Shown: piece after piece, positions 44,283-51,908 of the stretch
How positions within the stretch are numbered: the stretch's first letter is position 1
How the letters are laid out: each line of letters starts with the position of its first letter
DNA from: Pseudomonas putida
GTDB taxonomy: Bacteria; Pseudomonadota; Gammaproteobacteria; Pseudomonadales; Pseudomonadaceae
DNA: 64,000 nucleotides
Assembly: GCF_002906855.1 (NCBI RefSeq)
Contig: NZ_MINI01000038.1
Span: 1,054,001 to 1,118,000 of the forward strand
Reading direction: 5' to 3'
Notes under the pieces: model-generated
Databases searched by the model: none
Told to the model about the DNA's origin: nothing
What the model saw: the letters and a program-made list of their open reading frames with translations, nothing else
Made by a program: the position numbers and the translations under genes

Positions 44283-45068
44283 ATGGATGCCATCAACGGT
44301 CGTTCCGTCGCGCGTAGTGAGTCAGGCGCGCTGCAAACTATTAGGCAGGCGGATAAAGCGAGTACTCTGAACACCCAACTTCCCATCGCACAGTCGGACA
44401 GCTCAGATGAGCAGCTATCAAGTCTGGCCAAGAAACTGAGTGCTGCCGCTGAGCTGGCGGCGCAGCGTGACAGCCGTCTTTCACGCCAGGAATTGGCCGA
44501 TCTGGCTGCAAGGATCATGGATCGGCTTGGCGGTCTAAGCTACTCATTAGCAAAGGATTTTTATGACTCGCAGTTGCCTGATACGCATGATGAGGAGTGG
44601 CGTGAACGCGCACGGCAGGCGAATGATTTTGCCAAGGGAAGAGGAGAAAATCCCTTCAAAGGGCTGCCTCGTGAACAACTTAGCTTGATTGTACATGATG
44701 AGAGCGGAGCCTTTACCGTAAGTGAGCGCCGTGCTGCATTGATGGAAAAAACAGATCAGCACAATCAGTGGGCCCACTCCATCATTGGCAAGATGAATGC
44801 TGAATATCAATTGACGGGGCGTACTGATCAGGGCTTGCGCGAAATTCTTGATTTTTATAATTCACTACCGCCTATAGAAGTGGCCGAATATGGGAACTAC
44901 GAGGCCAATATCATGATGCAGTTATCCCTGCAGGAGGTAGAGTGGCCAGCGTCCAATACTTCATTGATCGACCTGATTGCCAAACAATGGAAAACGGAAG
45001 AAACCTCGTCCTCAGTGCCGTTTGATCCCACCTCTGATGCCATTGGCAAGGGGGGCAGCAAGGGATGA
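44283..45068 (+). CDS. Unknown 261-residue cytoplasmic protein coupled to ABC exporter
   Basis: No signal peptide or membrane helix is visible. The N-terminal 50 residues are Ser/Gln-rich and probably disordered. The middle (about 45-215) is helical with many charged residues (KKLSAAAELAAQRDSRLSRQELADLAARIMDRL; RAALMEKTDQHNQWAHSIIGKMNAEY). The C-terminus ends in a short Gly/Lys/Ser tail (KGGSKG). A GAGAGGG ribosome-binding site lies eight bases before ATG 44283. Its stop overlaps the ATPase ATG (ATGA at 45065), so it is translationally coupled to the transporter and likely belongs to the system, as cargo, chaperone or regulator. Base composition is lower in GC than its neighbours. I do not recognise the family. 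Confidence 0.72.
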   Translation: MDAINGRSVARSESGALQTIRQADKASTLNTQLPIAQSDSSDEQLSSLAKKLSAAAELAAQRDSRLSRQELADLAARIMDRLGGLSYSLAKDFYDSQLPDTHDEEWRERARQANDFAKGRGENPFKGLPREQLSLIVHDESGAFTVSERRAALMEKTDQHNQWAHSIIGKMNAEYQLTGRTDQGLREILDFYNSLPPIEVAEYGNYEANIMMQLSLQEVEWPASNTSLIDLIAKQWKTEETSSSVPFDPTSDAIGKGGSKG

Positions 45069-45730
45069 CCTCGATTATTGCCCTGCACGGCGTCACACGT
45101 AGGCTGGGAGGTGAAGCCGTCCTCCAGGACGTATCGTTTTCCCTTCCCGCAGGCCAATCCTGCGCCATCGTCGGTGCCTCCGGCTCTGGCAAAAGCACAC
45201 TGCTCAATCTGATCGGTCTCCTTGACCAGCCGTGTCACGGGCGCCTGGTACTGGATGGGAGTGAGGTAGCCCAGGCCGATGCCGATCAGCGTGCTATTAC
45301 ACGTAATCGCCTGCTTGGTTTCGTGTTCCAGAGCTTCAACCTGCTGCCCCGACTGTCCGTGCTGGACAATGTTGCGCTGCCGTTGAGCTACCGCGGCATC
45401 CGCCTGGCGTCGGCTCGGCAGATCGCCAAGGTCCAGTTGGAGAAAGTCGGCCTGGCGCCTCGTGCGAAGTATCACCCGGCCGACCTCTCCGGCGGCCAGC
45501 GGCAGCGAGTGGCAATTGCCAGGGCTCTGGTTACGGAACCACGGATTCTGCTGGCCGATGAGCCCACAGGCAATCTGGATGGTGACACGGCGCAGGACAT
45601 CATCGAGCTGCTCACGACGTTGAACCGGGAGCAGTTCATGACGCTGCTGATGGTGACGCACGACCCGGCCATGGCGCAGTGCATGGATCGCTGCCTGCTG
45701 GTTCGCAACGGTGGCGTATTCGATGCCTGA
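45065..45730 (+). CDS. ABC transporter ATPase, LolD/MacB type
   Basis: This 221-residue protein has Walker A GASGSGKST (residues 37-45), the Q-loop region FVFQSFNLLPRLSVLDN, signature LSGGQRQRVAIARAL (about 140-154) and Walker B ILLADEPTGNLD (about 160-171). The QSFNLLPRL…NV(A)LPL and DEPTGNLD patterns place it in the LolD/FtsE/MacB subfamily, which works with FtsX-like mechanotransmission permeases. It overlaps the genes on both sides. Confidence 0.93.
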   Translation: MTSIIALHGVTRRLGGEAVLQDVSFSLPAGQSCAIVGASGSGKSTLLNLIGLLDQPCHGRLVLDGSEVAQADADQRAITRNRLLGFVFQSFNLLPRLSVLDNVALPLSYRGIRLASARQIAKVQLEKVGLAPRAKYHPADLSGGQRQRVAIARALVTEPRILLADEPTGNLDGDTAQDIIELLTTLNREQFMTLLMVTHDPAMAQCMDRCLLVRNGGVFDA

Positions 45731-46895
45731 AGCCGCCTACGGCCCAGGCTGGCCGCAACGCTTCAGCGAGGCCCTGTTCAGCGTTCGGCAGCTTGGTGCC
45801 CGGGCCTGGCTTGCGCTGTTTGGCATCGCAGTCGGTTGTGCCGCACTGGTGGCCCTGATGAATATCGGCCACAGCGCAGCACAGTATGCCCGGCAATTGT
45901 TCCAGGGGCTGGGTAGCGAATTGCTGGTCGTCAACCTGAAAGCCACGGTCGAAGGCGGCGCGCCCGTGCGTCTGCAACCTTTCGAGTTGCCGCCGGGCAT
46001 CCGAGCTGTGGCCCCCTTGGCAGCTGGTGTGTTCGCTGTGCAGTTCAACGGGGGAAGCATCGAGACCATGGTGGCAGGCAGCACTGCACAGCTGTTCGAG
46101 GTCGTCGACCTTCAGGCAGCCCGCGGCCGCTCGCTGTCTGCTTACGATGACCAGGCCGCGCATGTGCTGCTGGGGGCTTCGCTGGCGGCGCGGTTGCAGG
46201 TGAGGCCGGGTGACCGAGTGCAATTGGGTAGCTATCTGTTCGATGTGGTCGGTGTGCTCGCGCCACGTGGCTACAACCCGATGTTGCCGGTCAATTTCGA
46301 CGATAGCGTTCTGATGCCTTTGCCAGGCACGCGTCGTTTGAGCCCGGTACCCGAGGTTGCAACGCTGATCGCGAAAGGGATCGATGCCTCAACCCTCACC
46401 CAGGCTGCACGTTCATTGGAACGCCATCTGCGCGCCAGGCTCACGCAGCATGACGTGGATGTCCAGTTACCCAGGCAGATGCTCGAAGGTATGGCCGGCC
46501 AGTCACGGGTGATGACCGGGCTGCTGGCCGGCACCGCCGCCGTTGCCCTGCTACTGGGGGGTGTCGGGGTGATGAATGTGATGGTGATGAACGTGACCCA
46601 GCGCCGACGCGAAATCGGGGTGCGCATGGCCCTGGGCGCGCGCAGTCGCGATATCGCCTGGCAGTTCCTGCTTGAGGCGTTGCTGTTGTCGGTGGCCGGA
46701 GCGCTGCTGGGCGCAGTGCTTGGCCTGGCGGCCGCGTGGTTGTTCGCCCGGGTTTCAGGGTGGGATCTTGCGCTCGATGCAAGGTCGCTTCCGGCGAGCA
46801 TGGGCGTATCACTGACCCTGGGGTTGTTCTTCGGTTTGCAGCCCGCCCTATCTGCGGCGCGGCTTCAGCCTGTCGTCGCCTTGCGTGATGAGTAA
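45723..46895 (+). CDS. FtsX/MacB-like ABC permease
   Basis: This 390-residue protein has an N-terminal helix (about residues 30-50), a large periplasmic MacB_PCD-like domain (about 55-265) and three C-terminal helices. The conserved GVGVMNVMVMNVTQRRREIGVRMALGARSRDI segment (about 280-312) is the MacB coupling motif. The domain order is that of MacB with the ATPase on a separate chain. ATG 45723 is preferred over GTG 45711. It overlaps the ATPase by eight bases. Confidence 0.92.
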   Translation: MPEAAYGPGWPQRFSEALFSVRQLGARAWLALFGIAVGCAALVALMNIGHSAAQYARQLFQGLGSELLVVNLKATVEGGAPVRLQPFELPPGIRAVAPLAAGVFAVQFNGGSIETMVAGSTAQLFEVVDLQAARGRSLSAYDDQAAHVLLGASLAARLQVRPGDRVQLGSYLFDVVGVLAPRGYNPMLPVNFDDSVLMPLPGTRRLSPVPEVATLIAKGIDASTLTQAARSLERHLRARLTQHDVDVQLPRQMLEGMAGQSRVMTGLLAGTAAVALLLGGVGVMNVMVMNVTQRRREIGVRMALGARSRDIAWQFLLEALLLSVAGALLGAVLGLAAAWLFARVSGWDLALDARSLPASMGVSLTLGLFFGLQPALSAARLQPVVALRDE

Positions 46896-48351
46896 GTGGC
46901 TGGCGATGACCTGCGCCTGGTCACTGCCCCTGTTCGGCCTGGCCGACAGCGCTTTGCAGCCCTCCCGTCCGACCTTGCATCAGGGTGGCTCGGTGAGTGC
47001 CTTGTCGGCGTTGCACAGTGAACCTGTGGATATCGACCTGGCCGATGCCGTTGCCCTGGCCCTGCGCGACAACCGGGCGATCCGCAGTGCTTACCTTGAG
47101 CGTGTCGCGCAAAAATTCGACCTGCGCGTGGCCCATGACCGGTTCGCCCCGCAGCTGTCGCTCAAGGCCCGCTACCTGGGCAATCGAAATCATGCCGATC
47201 GCTACCGGGAGGCGCAGCTGGCCCCGAGCGCCAGCCTGCTGACCCAATACGGTACGCGCCTCAACCTGGAGTGGGGCTACGGGCATACACAAGCCGATGG
47301 GGCGGGGCGGCGGTATCGGGATGGCGCCAGCCTGATGATCGTCCAGCCATTGCTGCGCGGCGCCGGGCGGGACATCGCCAGCGCGCCGCTGCGCCAGGCT
47401 TACCTGGCGGAGCAGTCGAACCGTCTGACGCTCGCCGACAACGTGGCCCAAGTCATTACCCGGACCCTGCTGTCGTACCGCGATCTGCTGCGCGCACAGG
47501 AGCAACTGCATATTGCCGAAGATGGCCTGTCGCGTTCCCGTCAGCTGGTGGAGGTGAACCGGGCGTTGATCGCTGCCGGGCGCATGGCAGCCTTCGAAGT
47601 CGTGCAGGCAGAAGCCGAGGTCGCCAGCCAGGAGCTGGCCCTCGAAGGCAGCCGCAACCAGCTGCAGCATAGCCGTGTGGCCCTGGCGCAATTGCTGGCC
47701 TTGGACCTTGCGACACCGTTACGGGCCGCGGAGCGGCTGCTGGCCGAGCATCAGCAGGTGAGCACCGAGCAGGCCCAGGCCAAGGCAGAAGCGCTGCAGC
47801 CGGCGTTTCTGATGCAGCGGCTGGCGGCCGAACAGGCGGCCATCGAGCTGCAGGTCGCAAGCAACGCGCAATGGTGGGATCTGTCACTGATCGGCGGGGC
47901 CAGCCAGGCCCGGGAACGTCCCGGCAGTGAGGCGACGTGGGAGCACTACCTAGGGCTGGAGCTGGAGATACCGATCGGTGACCAGAGCCGCCGCCAGGCG
48001 CAGGTGCGGGCCAAGGTTGAGGTGGAGAACCAGCGCTTGCGCCTGGCCGAATCCCGTCAGCAGCTTCAGCGCGAGGTGAGTACGGCAATACGCGATCTCC
48101 AGGTCCGCTGGCGGCAACTGGAGATCGCCAGGCGTGCGCTGGCCCTGACCCGGCGCAAGCTGGAAATCGAACAGCAAAAGCTCGCGGCAGGGCGCTCGAG
48201 CAATTTTCAGGTGCTCAGTTTCGAAAATGATCTGCGTCAGACGCAAAGCATGCAGCTTGAAGCGACGATCGCGTACCTGGATGCGCAAGTCATCCTCGAT
48301 CAGGTCGTGGGGACCACCTTGGCCAACTGGGAGGTGGCCCTCAATGATTAA
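46888..48351 (+). CDS. TolC-family outer-membrane channel
   Basis: This 487-residue protein has a probable signal peptide (about residues 1-20) and two OEP repeats with long Ala/Gln/Glu/Leu-rich coiled-coil helices (LTLADNVAQVITRTLLSYRDLLRAQEQLHIAEDGL; RQLEIARRALALTRRKLEIEQQKLAAG). The VDIDLADAVALALRDNRAIRSAYLE start of the mature region is typical of TolC/OEP proteins. Unlike the two NodT channels elsewhere in the window it has no lipobox. It overlaps the permease gene by eight bases. Confidence 0.9.
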   Translation: MSKWLAMTCAWSLPLFGLADSALQPSRPTLHQGGSVSALSALHSEPVDIDLADAVALALRDNRAIRSAYLERVAQKFDLRVAHDRFAPQLSLKARYLGNRNHADRYREAQLAPSASLLTQYGTRLNLEWGYGHTQADGAGRRYRDGASLMIVQPLLRGAGRDIASAPLRQAYLAEQSNRLTLADNVAQVITRTLLSYRDLLRAQEQLHIAEDGLSRSRQLVEVNRALIAAGRMAAFEVVQAEAEVASQELALEGSRNQLQHSRVALAQLLALDLATPLRAAERLLAEHQQVSTEQAQAKAEALQPAFLMQRLAAEQAAIELQVASNAQWWDLSLIGGASQARERPGSEATWEHYLGLELEIPIGDQSRRQAQVRAKVEVENQRLRLAESRQQLQREVSTAIRDLQVRWRQLEIARRALALTRRKLEIEQQKLAAGRSSNFQVLSFENDLRQTQSMQLEATIAYLDAQVILDQVVGTTLANWEVALND

Positions 48352-49597
48352 GCGGGGCTGTTGGCTGGCCGTCGCGGTGATGTGTGGCGAATTGGCGATG
48401 ATGATCTGGCCCAGCGCAGTTCAGCCCCCCGAGCAGACGTGGCTGCGTGTCGAACCGCAATTGCTGGAAAGCCGTCTGGGGTTGGCGGGCAGGCTGCAGG
48501 CGGCCCGCCAGGTGACATTGAGCGCTCCGTTCGATGGTGTGGTAGCTGCAATACCCGCCCAGGATGGCCAGCGCGTTGAAGCGGGCCAACCCTTGATCAG
48601 CCTCGAGACTGCTCAGCTTGACATCCAGCTTCGCCAGGCCCGAACCGAGCGCCTCAAGGCCCAGGAGCAGCTTCTGCAGTTGCGTACCTGGGAAAGCGGC
48701 CCGCAGGTGGCGCGAGGCTTGCGCGCTGTAAGAGCGGCCCGCGCCGCGCTGGCGGCCACCCAGGCGAGCCTGGAGGACACCCGGCGTCTGTTCGAGCGTG
48801 GCATCGTCGCCCGTATGGAAGTCGCCAGCCTCGAACAACTGCACCAGACGCAGCGTCAGGCATTGCTGGATGCTGAACAGGAGTTGCTGTTGACGCGTGC
48901 GCGGGGGCAGGGCGATGCGTTGCTGATTGCGGAAATGGAGCTGGACAATGCGCAAGCGCGCTGGCAGGTCTTGACCAGAATGCGTGAGCAGCAGGTGATC
49001 GAGGCGCCTTTCACCGGCGTGCTCTTACCCGTGAGTACGGATGCCGGCCCCGCTGGCCGGCAGGTGCATGTCGGGCAAGCGGTGAGCCAGGGCATGCCGT
49101 TGTTGACCCTGGTCGACCTGGAGCGCTTGCAGGTGGTGGCCAGGCTGGAGGAGCACGATCTGGCCAAGGTGCGTGAAGGCATGCAGGTCGAGGCCGTCAT
49201 CGCGGGGCAGCAGTTTGCAGGCCGCATCGACCGGATTGCCATGCAAGCAAGAGACGACACAGGGCAGGGGGCCTGGTACGACCTGCGAGTCAGTGTGGAT
49301 TTGCCGGCTACGGCCCTGCAACTGGGCTTGCGCCTGGGCATGAGCGCGCAGTTGGCGCTGGTGCTTCACCGCCAGGAGCAGGCGATGGTGGTGCCTGCGC
49401 AGGCGTTGCAGGTGGACGAGGCCGGGCGCACCTATGTGCTGTTCCGGGCCGATGAAGGCCAGGCACCGCGTAAAGTGCCTGTCACGCCAGGCTCGACGGG
49501 GGTGCAGGGTGTCGAAGTTCAGGGGCTGGAGAGTGGTTACGTGCTGATACCGCCGGAGCCGCCAGGCGGCTCCGGCATCGATCAATCGGCTGGATGA
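48344..49597 (+). CDS. Periplasmic adaptor (MacA/HlyD-like) of the ABC exporter
   Basis: This 417-residue protein has an N-terminal hydrophobic anchor/signal (about residues 5-22), the first lipoyl half at about 54-75 (APFDGVVAAIPAQDGQRVEAG), a coiled-coil hairpin (about 80-210), the second half (IEAPFTGVLLPVSTDAGPAGRQVHVGQAVSQG, about 223-254) and a beta-barrel/membrane-proximal region. It completes an ATPase-permease-adaptor-channel set. Its 3' end overlaps the convergent yaaA gene by 16 bases and contains a perfect 12-bp inverted repeat. Confidence 0.9.
   Translation: MIKRGCWLAVAVMCGELAMMIWPSAVQPPEQTWLRVEPQLLESRLGLAGRLQAARQVTLSAPFDGVVAAIPAQDGQRVEAGQPLISLETAQLDIQLRQARTERLKAQEQLLQLRTWESGPQVARGLRAVRAARAALAATQASLEDTRRLFERGIVARMEVASLEQLHQTQRQALLDAEQELLLTRARGQGDALLIAEMELDNAQARWQVLTRMREQQVIEAPFTGVLLPVSTDAGPAGRQVHVGQAVSQGMPLLTLVDLERLQVVARLEEHDLAKVREGMQVEAVIAGQQFAGRIDRIAMQARDDTGQGAWYDLRVSVDLPATALQLGLRLGMSAQLALVLHRQEQAMVVPAQALQVDEAGRTYVLFRADEGQAPRKVPVTPGSTGVQGVEVQGLESGYVLIPPEPPGGSGIDQSAG
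49552..49576. terminator. Hairpin at the adaptor/yaaA junction
   Basis: A perfect 12-bp inverted repeat (GCCGGAGCCGCC / GGCGGCTCCGGC) with a one-base centre lies within the last codons of the adaptor gene and just past the yaaA stop on the other strand. It could impede transcription from both sides; no U-run is present. Confidence 0.45.
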
Positions 49598-50361
49598 TCG
49601 CGCAGGAATACCAAATGATCGGCCTTCGACTGTTCGGCACTGTAGTAGTAGCCCTGCACGTCGAAGCGCTTGAGCTGCTCCGGGTCGTTGACCCGTTCCT
49701 GGATCACGAAGCGGCTCATCATGCCGCGAGCCTTCTTGGCGTAGAAGCTGATGATCTTGTATTGGCCATTCTTCAGGTCCTTGAAGTCGACGTTGGTCAC
49801 CCGCCCCTTGAGCGCGCTGCGTTTCACCGCACTGAAGTATTCATTGCTGGCCAGGTTCAGCAGCAGGTCGTCGCCCTGGTCGGCCAGCGCCTGGTTCAGC
49901 CATTCACTGATACGCGTGCCCCAGAAGGCATACAGGTCCTTGCCGCGGGCATTGGCCAGCTTGGTGCCCATTTCCAGGCGGTAGGGCTGCATCAGGTCGA
50001 GCGGGCGCAGCAGGCCGTACAGGCCGGAGAGCATGCGCAGGTGCTCCTGGGCATAGCTGAAATCATCCTCGCCGAGGGTTTCGGCATCCAGGCCGGTGTA
50101 CACGTCACCTTTGAACGCCAGCAGTGCCTGCTTGGCGTTGGCCGGGGTGAAGTCCGGGGTCCAGCTGCCGAAGCGCGCGGCATTGAGGCCGGCTAGCTTG
50201 TCGGACAGGTGCATCAGCTCGCTGATCTGCGCCGGCGACAGCTCGCGCAGCTGCAGGATCAGTTCCTGGGAATCGTCCAGGTATTGCGGCAGGGTGAAGC
50301 GCTCGGTCACCGGCGCGGTGTCGTAGTCGAGGGTCTTGGCGGGGGAAATCACCGTCAGCAT
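49582..50361 (-). CDS. yaaA: YaaA-family peroxide-stress protein (UPF0246)
   Basis: This 259-residue protein begins MLTVISPAKTLDYD, the diagnostic N-terminus of the YaaA/UPF0246 family, and has FKGDVYTGLDAETL, GLYGLLRPLDLMQPYRLEMG and the NLASNEYFSAV segments. E. coli YaaA limits DNA and protein damage under peroxide by lowering free iron. ATG 50361 gives the family length. It is divergent from the NodB-like gene and convergent with the exporter operon. Confidence 0.94.
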   Translation of the reverse strand: MLTVISPAKTLDYDTAPVTERFTLPQYLDDSQELILQLRELSPAQISELMHLSDKLAGLNAARFGSWTPDFTPANAKQALLAFKGDVYTGLDAETLGEDDFSYAQEHLRMLSGLYGLLRPLDLMQPYRLEMGTKLANARGKDLYAFWGTRISEWLNQALADQGDDLLLNLASNEYFSAVKRSALKGRVTNVDFKDLKNGQYKIISFYAKKARGMMSRFVIQERVNDPEQLKRFDVQGYYYSAEQSKADHLVFLRDHPAD

Positions 50362-50498
50362 CGGGTCGGCTCCTGGAATCGTTGCGGGGAATTCTACGGA
50401 TCGCGGCCGGTAACGCCAAACTATGGCGACAATAGTCACAGACCATCGCCAAAGCAGGCGTTATAGTGCGCGTTTTGGCTGTCACGGAGAGACTGATC

Positions 50499-51626
50499 GT
50501 GCGCATTGCCGGGGCCTTGCTGGCCACCTTGTTGAGCCTGGCCGCCCAGGCCGCCCCCATGCCGTCGGCCAGCCTGGACCGCAGCCAGTGGCCCGAGCAG
50601 CTGGACAGCCCGGTGCTGTTCGACGTCGCCTCGCGGGCCGAGATCCTGTCGTTTGCCCAGGTGCTGCATGAAAGCGAGCTGCTCGACGATGGTGCATTGG
50701 CTGCGCGCTTGGGGCTGAGGCAGATCAACCTGCAGAAGGTTCGCGCCGTGCGCGCGCAGATGTGGCAGCGGTTGTGGCAGGGCTATCAGCAGGCCCAGCG
50801 CAGTTGCGAGCAGGACGCCTCGTTCTGCTATTTGCTCGAATCCATGGCTGACTTGCGCACCAGAGCAGCGACATTCGCTACCGATGTCGGCACGTTCTAT
50901 ACCGGTTGGATCGAGCCCAGTCATCAGTTTCATGTGCGTTATCTGGATGAGCAACTGCGCAAGGCCGCGCTGCTGCCGCAGACCAGCAGTGAGGTCGAGC
51001 GCCTGTCCAGCCGCGAGCGCAATGGCGATGAACTGAACGACCGCATGTTCCTGTTGACCTTCGTCGGTGGCCCGGGGCCCGATGGTGGTAGCACCGATGC
51101 GCTGACCGAATACCTGCGCAAGCAGAAGCTGCAGGGCACCTTCTTTGTCTTGGGCAATCGCCTGCAGCAGCGGCGCGATACCGGCGCGGCCAATGCGCTG
51201 GCCCAGCTCTACGCCGGCCAATGCGTGGGCATCCAGGGGTGGGAATATCGCTCCCACGCCCAGTGGCAGGGTTGGCAGGACTCGATCAAGCGCGCCCAGG
51301 GGCGGGTCCAGGCCGACCTGCCAGCGCAATACGTGCCGCTGTTCCGCCCGCCCTACGGCCAGCGTCGGGCTGACGGAGAAGCGTTCATGGCCAGCCAGCA
51401 GCTAAGGGTTTCGCTATGGGATATCGACGCTCAGGATGATGGCCCGCTGACTGCCGACGCTTCGGCCCAGCGGGTGCTGACCTTGATGCTGCTATGGCGC
51501 AAGGGGGTGATCCAGTTCCATGACAGCCTGCCCAAGGCGCAGCCGGCGGTCGAGTGGTTGCTGCACAACACGGTGCAGAGCGGGATCGGCTGGGAAGACT
51601 GCCGTGATTACGCGTATCGCGAATAG
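50499..51626 (+). CDS. NodB-like (polysaccharide deacetylase fold) secreted protein with degenerate active site
   Basis: This 375-residue protein has a signal peptide (about residues 1-20, ending SLAAQAAP), an alpha-helical domain to about residue 170, and a C-terminal NodB-type domain. It keeps GTFFVLGNRL (about 213-222), FRPPYG (282-287) and IQFHD (338-342), but motif 1, normally TFDDGP, reads TFVGGP (187-192), and motif 2, normally (H/N)-x-x-H-x-H-like, reads GWEYRSH. The metal-binding Asp is thus missing, so catalysis is doubtful. GTG 50499 with a CGGAGAG ribosome-binding site is preferred over GTG 50466. Confidence 0.8.
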   Translation: MRIAGALLATLLSLAAQAAPMPSASLDRSQWPEQLDSPVLFDVASRAEILSFAQVLHESELLDDGALAARLGLRQINLQKVRAVRAQMWQRLWQGYQQAQRSCEQDASFCYLLESMADLRTRAATFATDVGTFYTGWIEPSHQFHVRYLDEQLRKAALLPQTSSEVERLSSRERNGDELNDRMFLLTFVGGPGPDGGSTDALTEYLRKQKLQGTFFVLGNRLQQRRDTGAANALAQLYAGQCVGIQGWEYRSHAQWQGWQDSIKRAQGRVQADLPAQYVPLFRPPYGQRRADGEAFMASQQLRVSLWDIDAQDDGPLTADASAQRVLTLMLLWRKGVIQFHDSLPKAQPAVEWLLHNTVQSGIGWEDCRDYAYRE

Positions 51627-51908
51627 AGGGTATGACTTTTGACTGTAGTCCCGTCTGGCGTTGCCGCCAAGCGCTCTTCGTCAATCGGAAAAATAAACTT
51701 CAAAATCTCGTAAAAATGCTTTTTTCGGTCATGGTTTTTGCGGTATGAAGAAACCAGACAGCCGAATCCTGCAGCACAGGTGGCGTCATCCACCCCACCT
51801 TGCCAGGTACGCTTCCCGCCCGTAGCAACGCGGATACGGGGAGAACGGCGGTCACTCTGCGGCGCACTACAGAGCGTGCCGTGTGGCTTCGACATAAGGT
51901 GACCGAGT

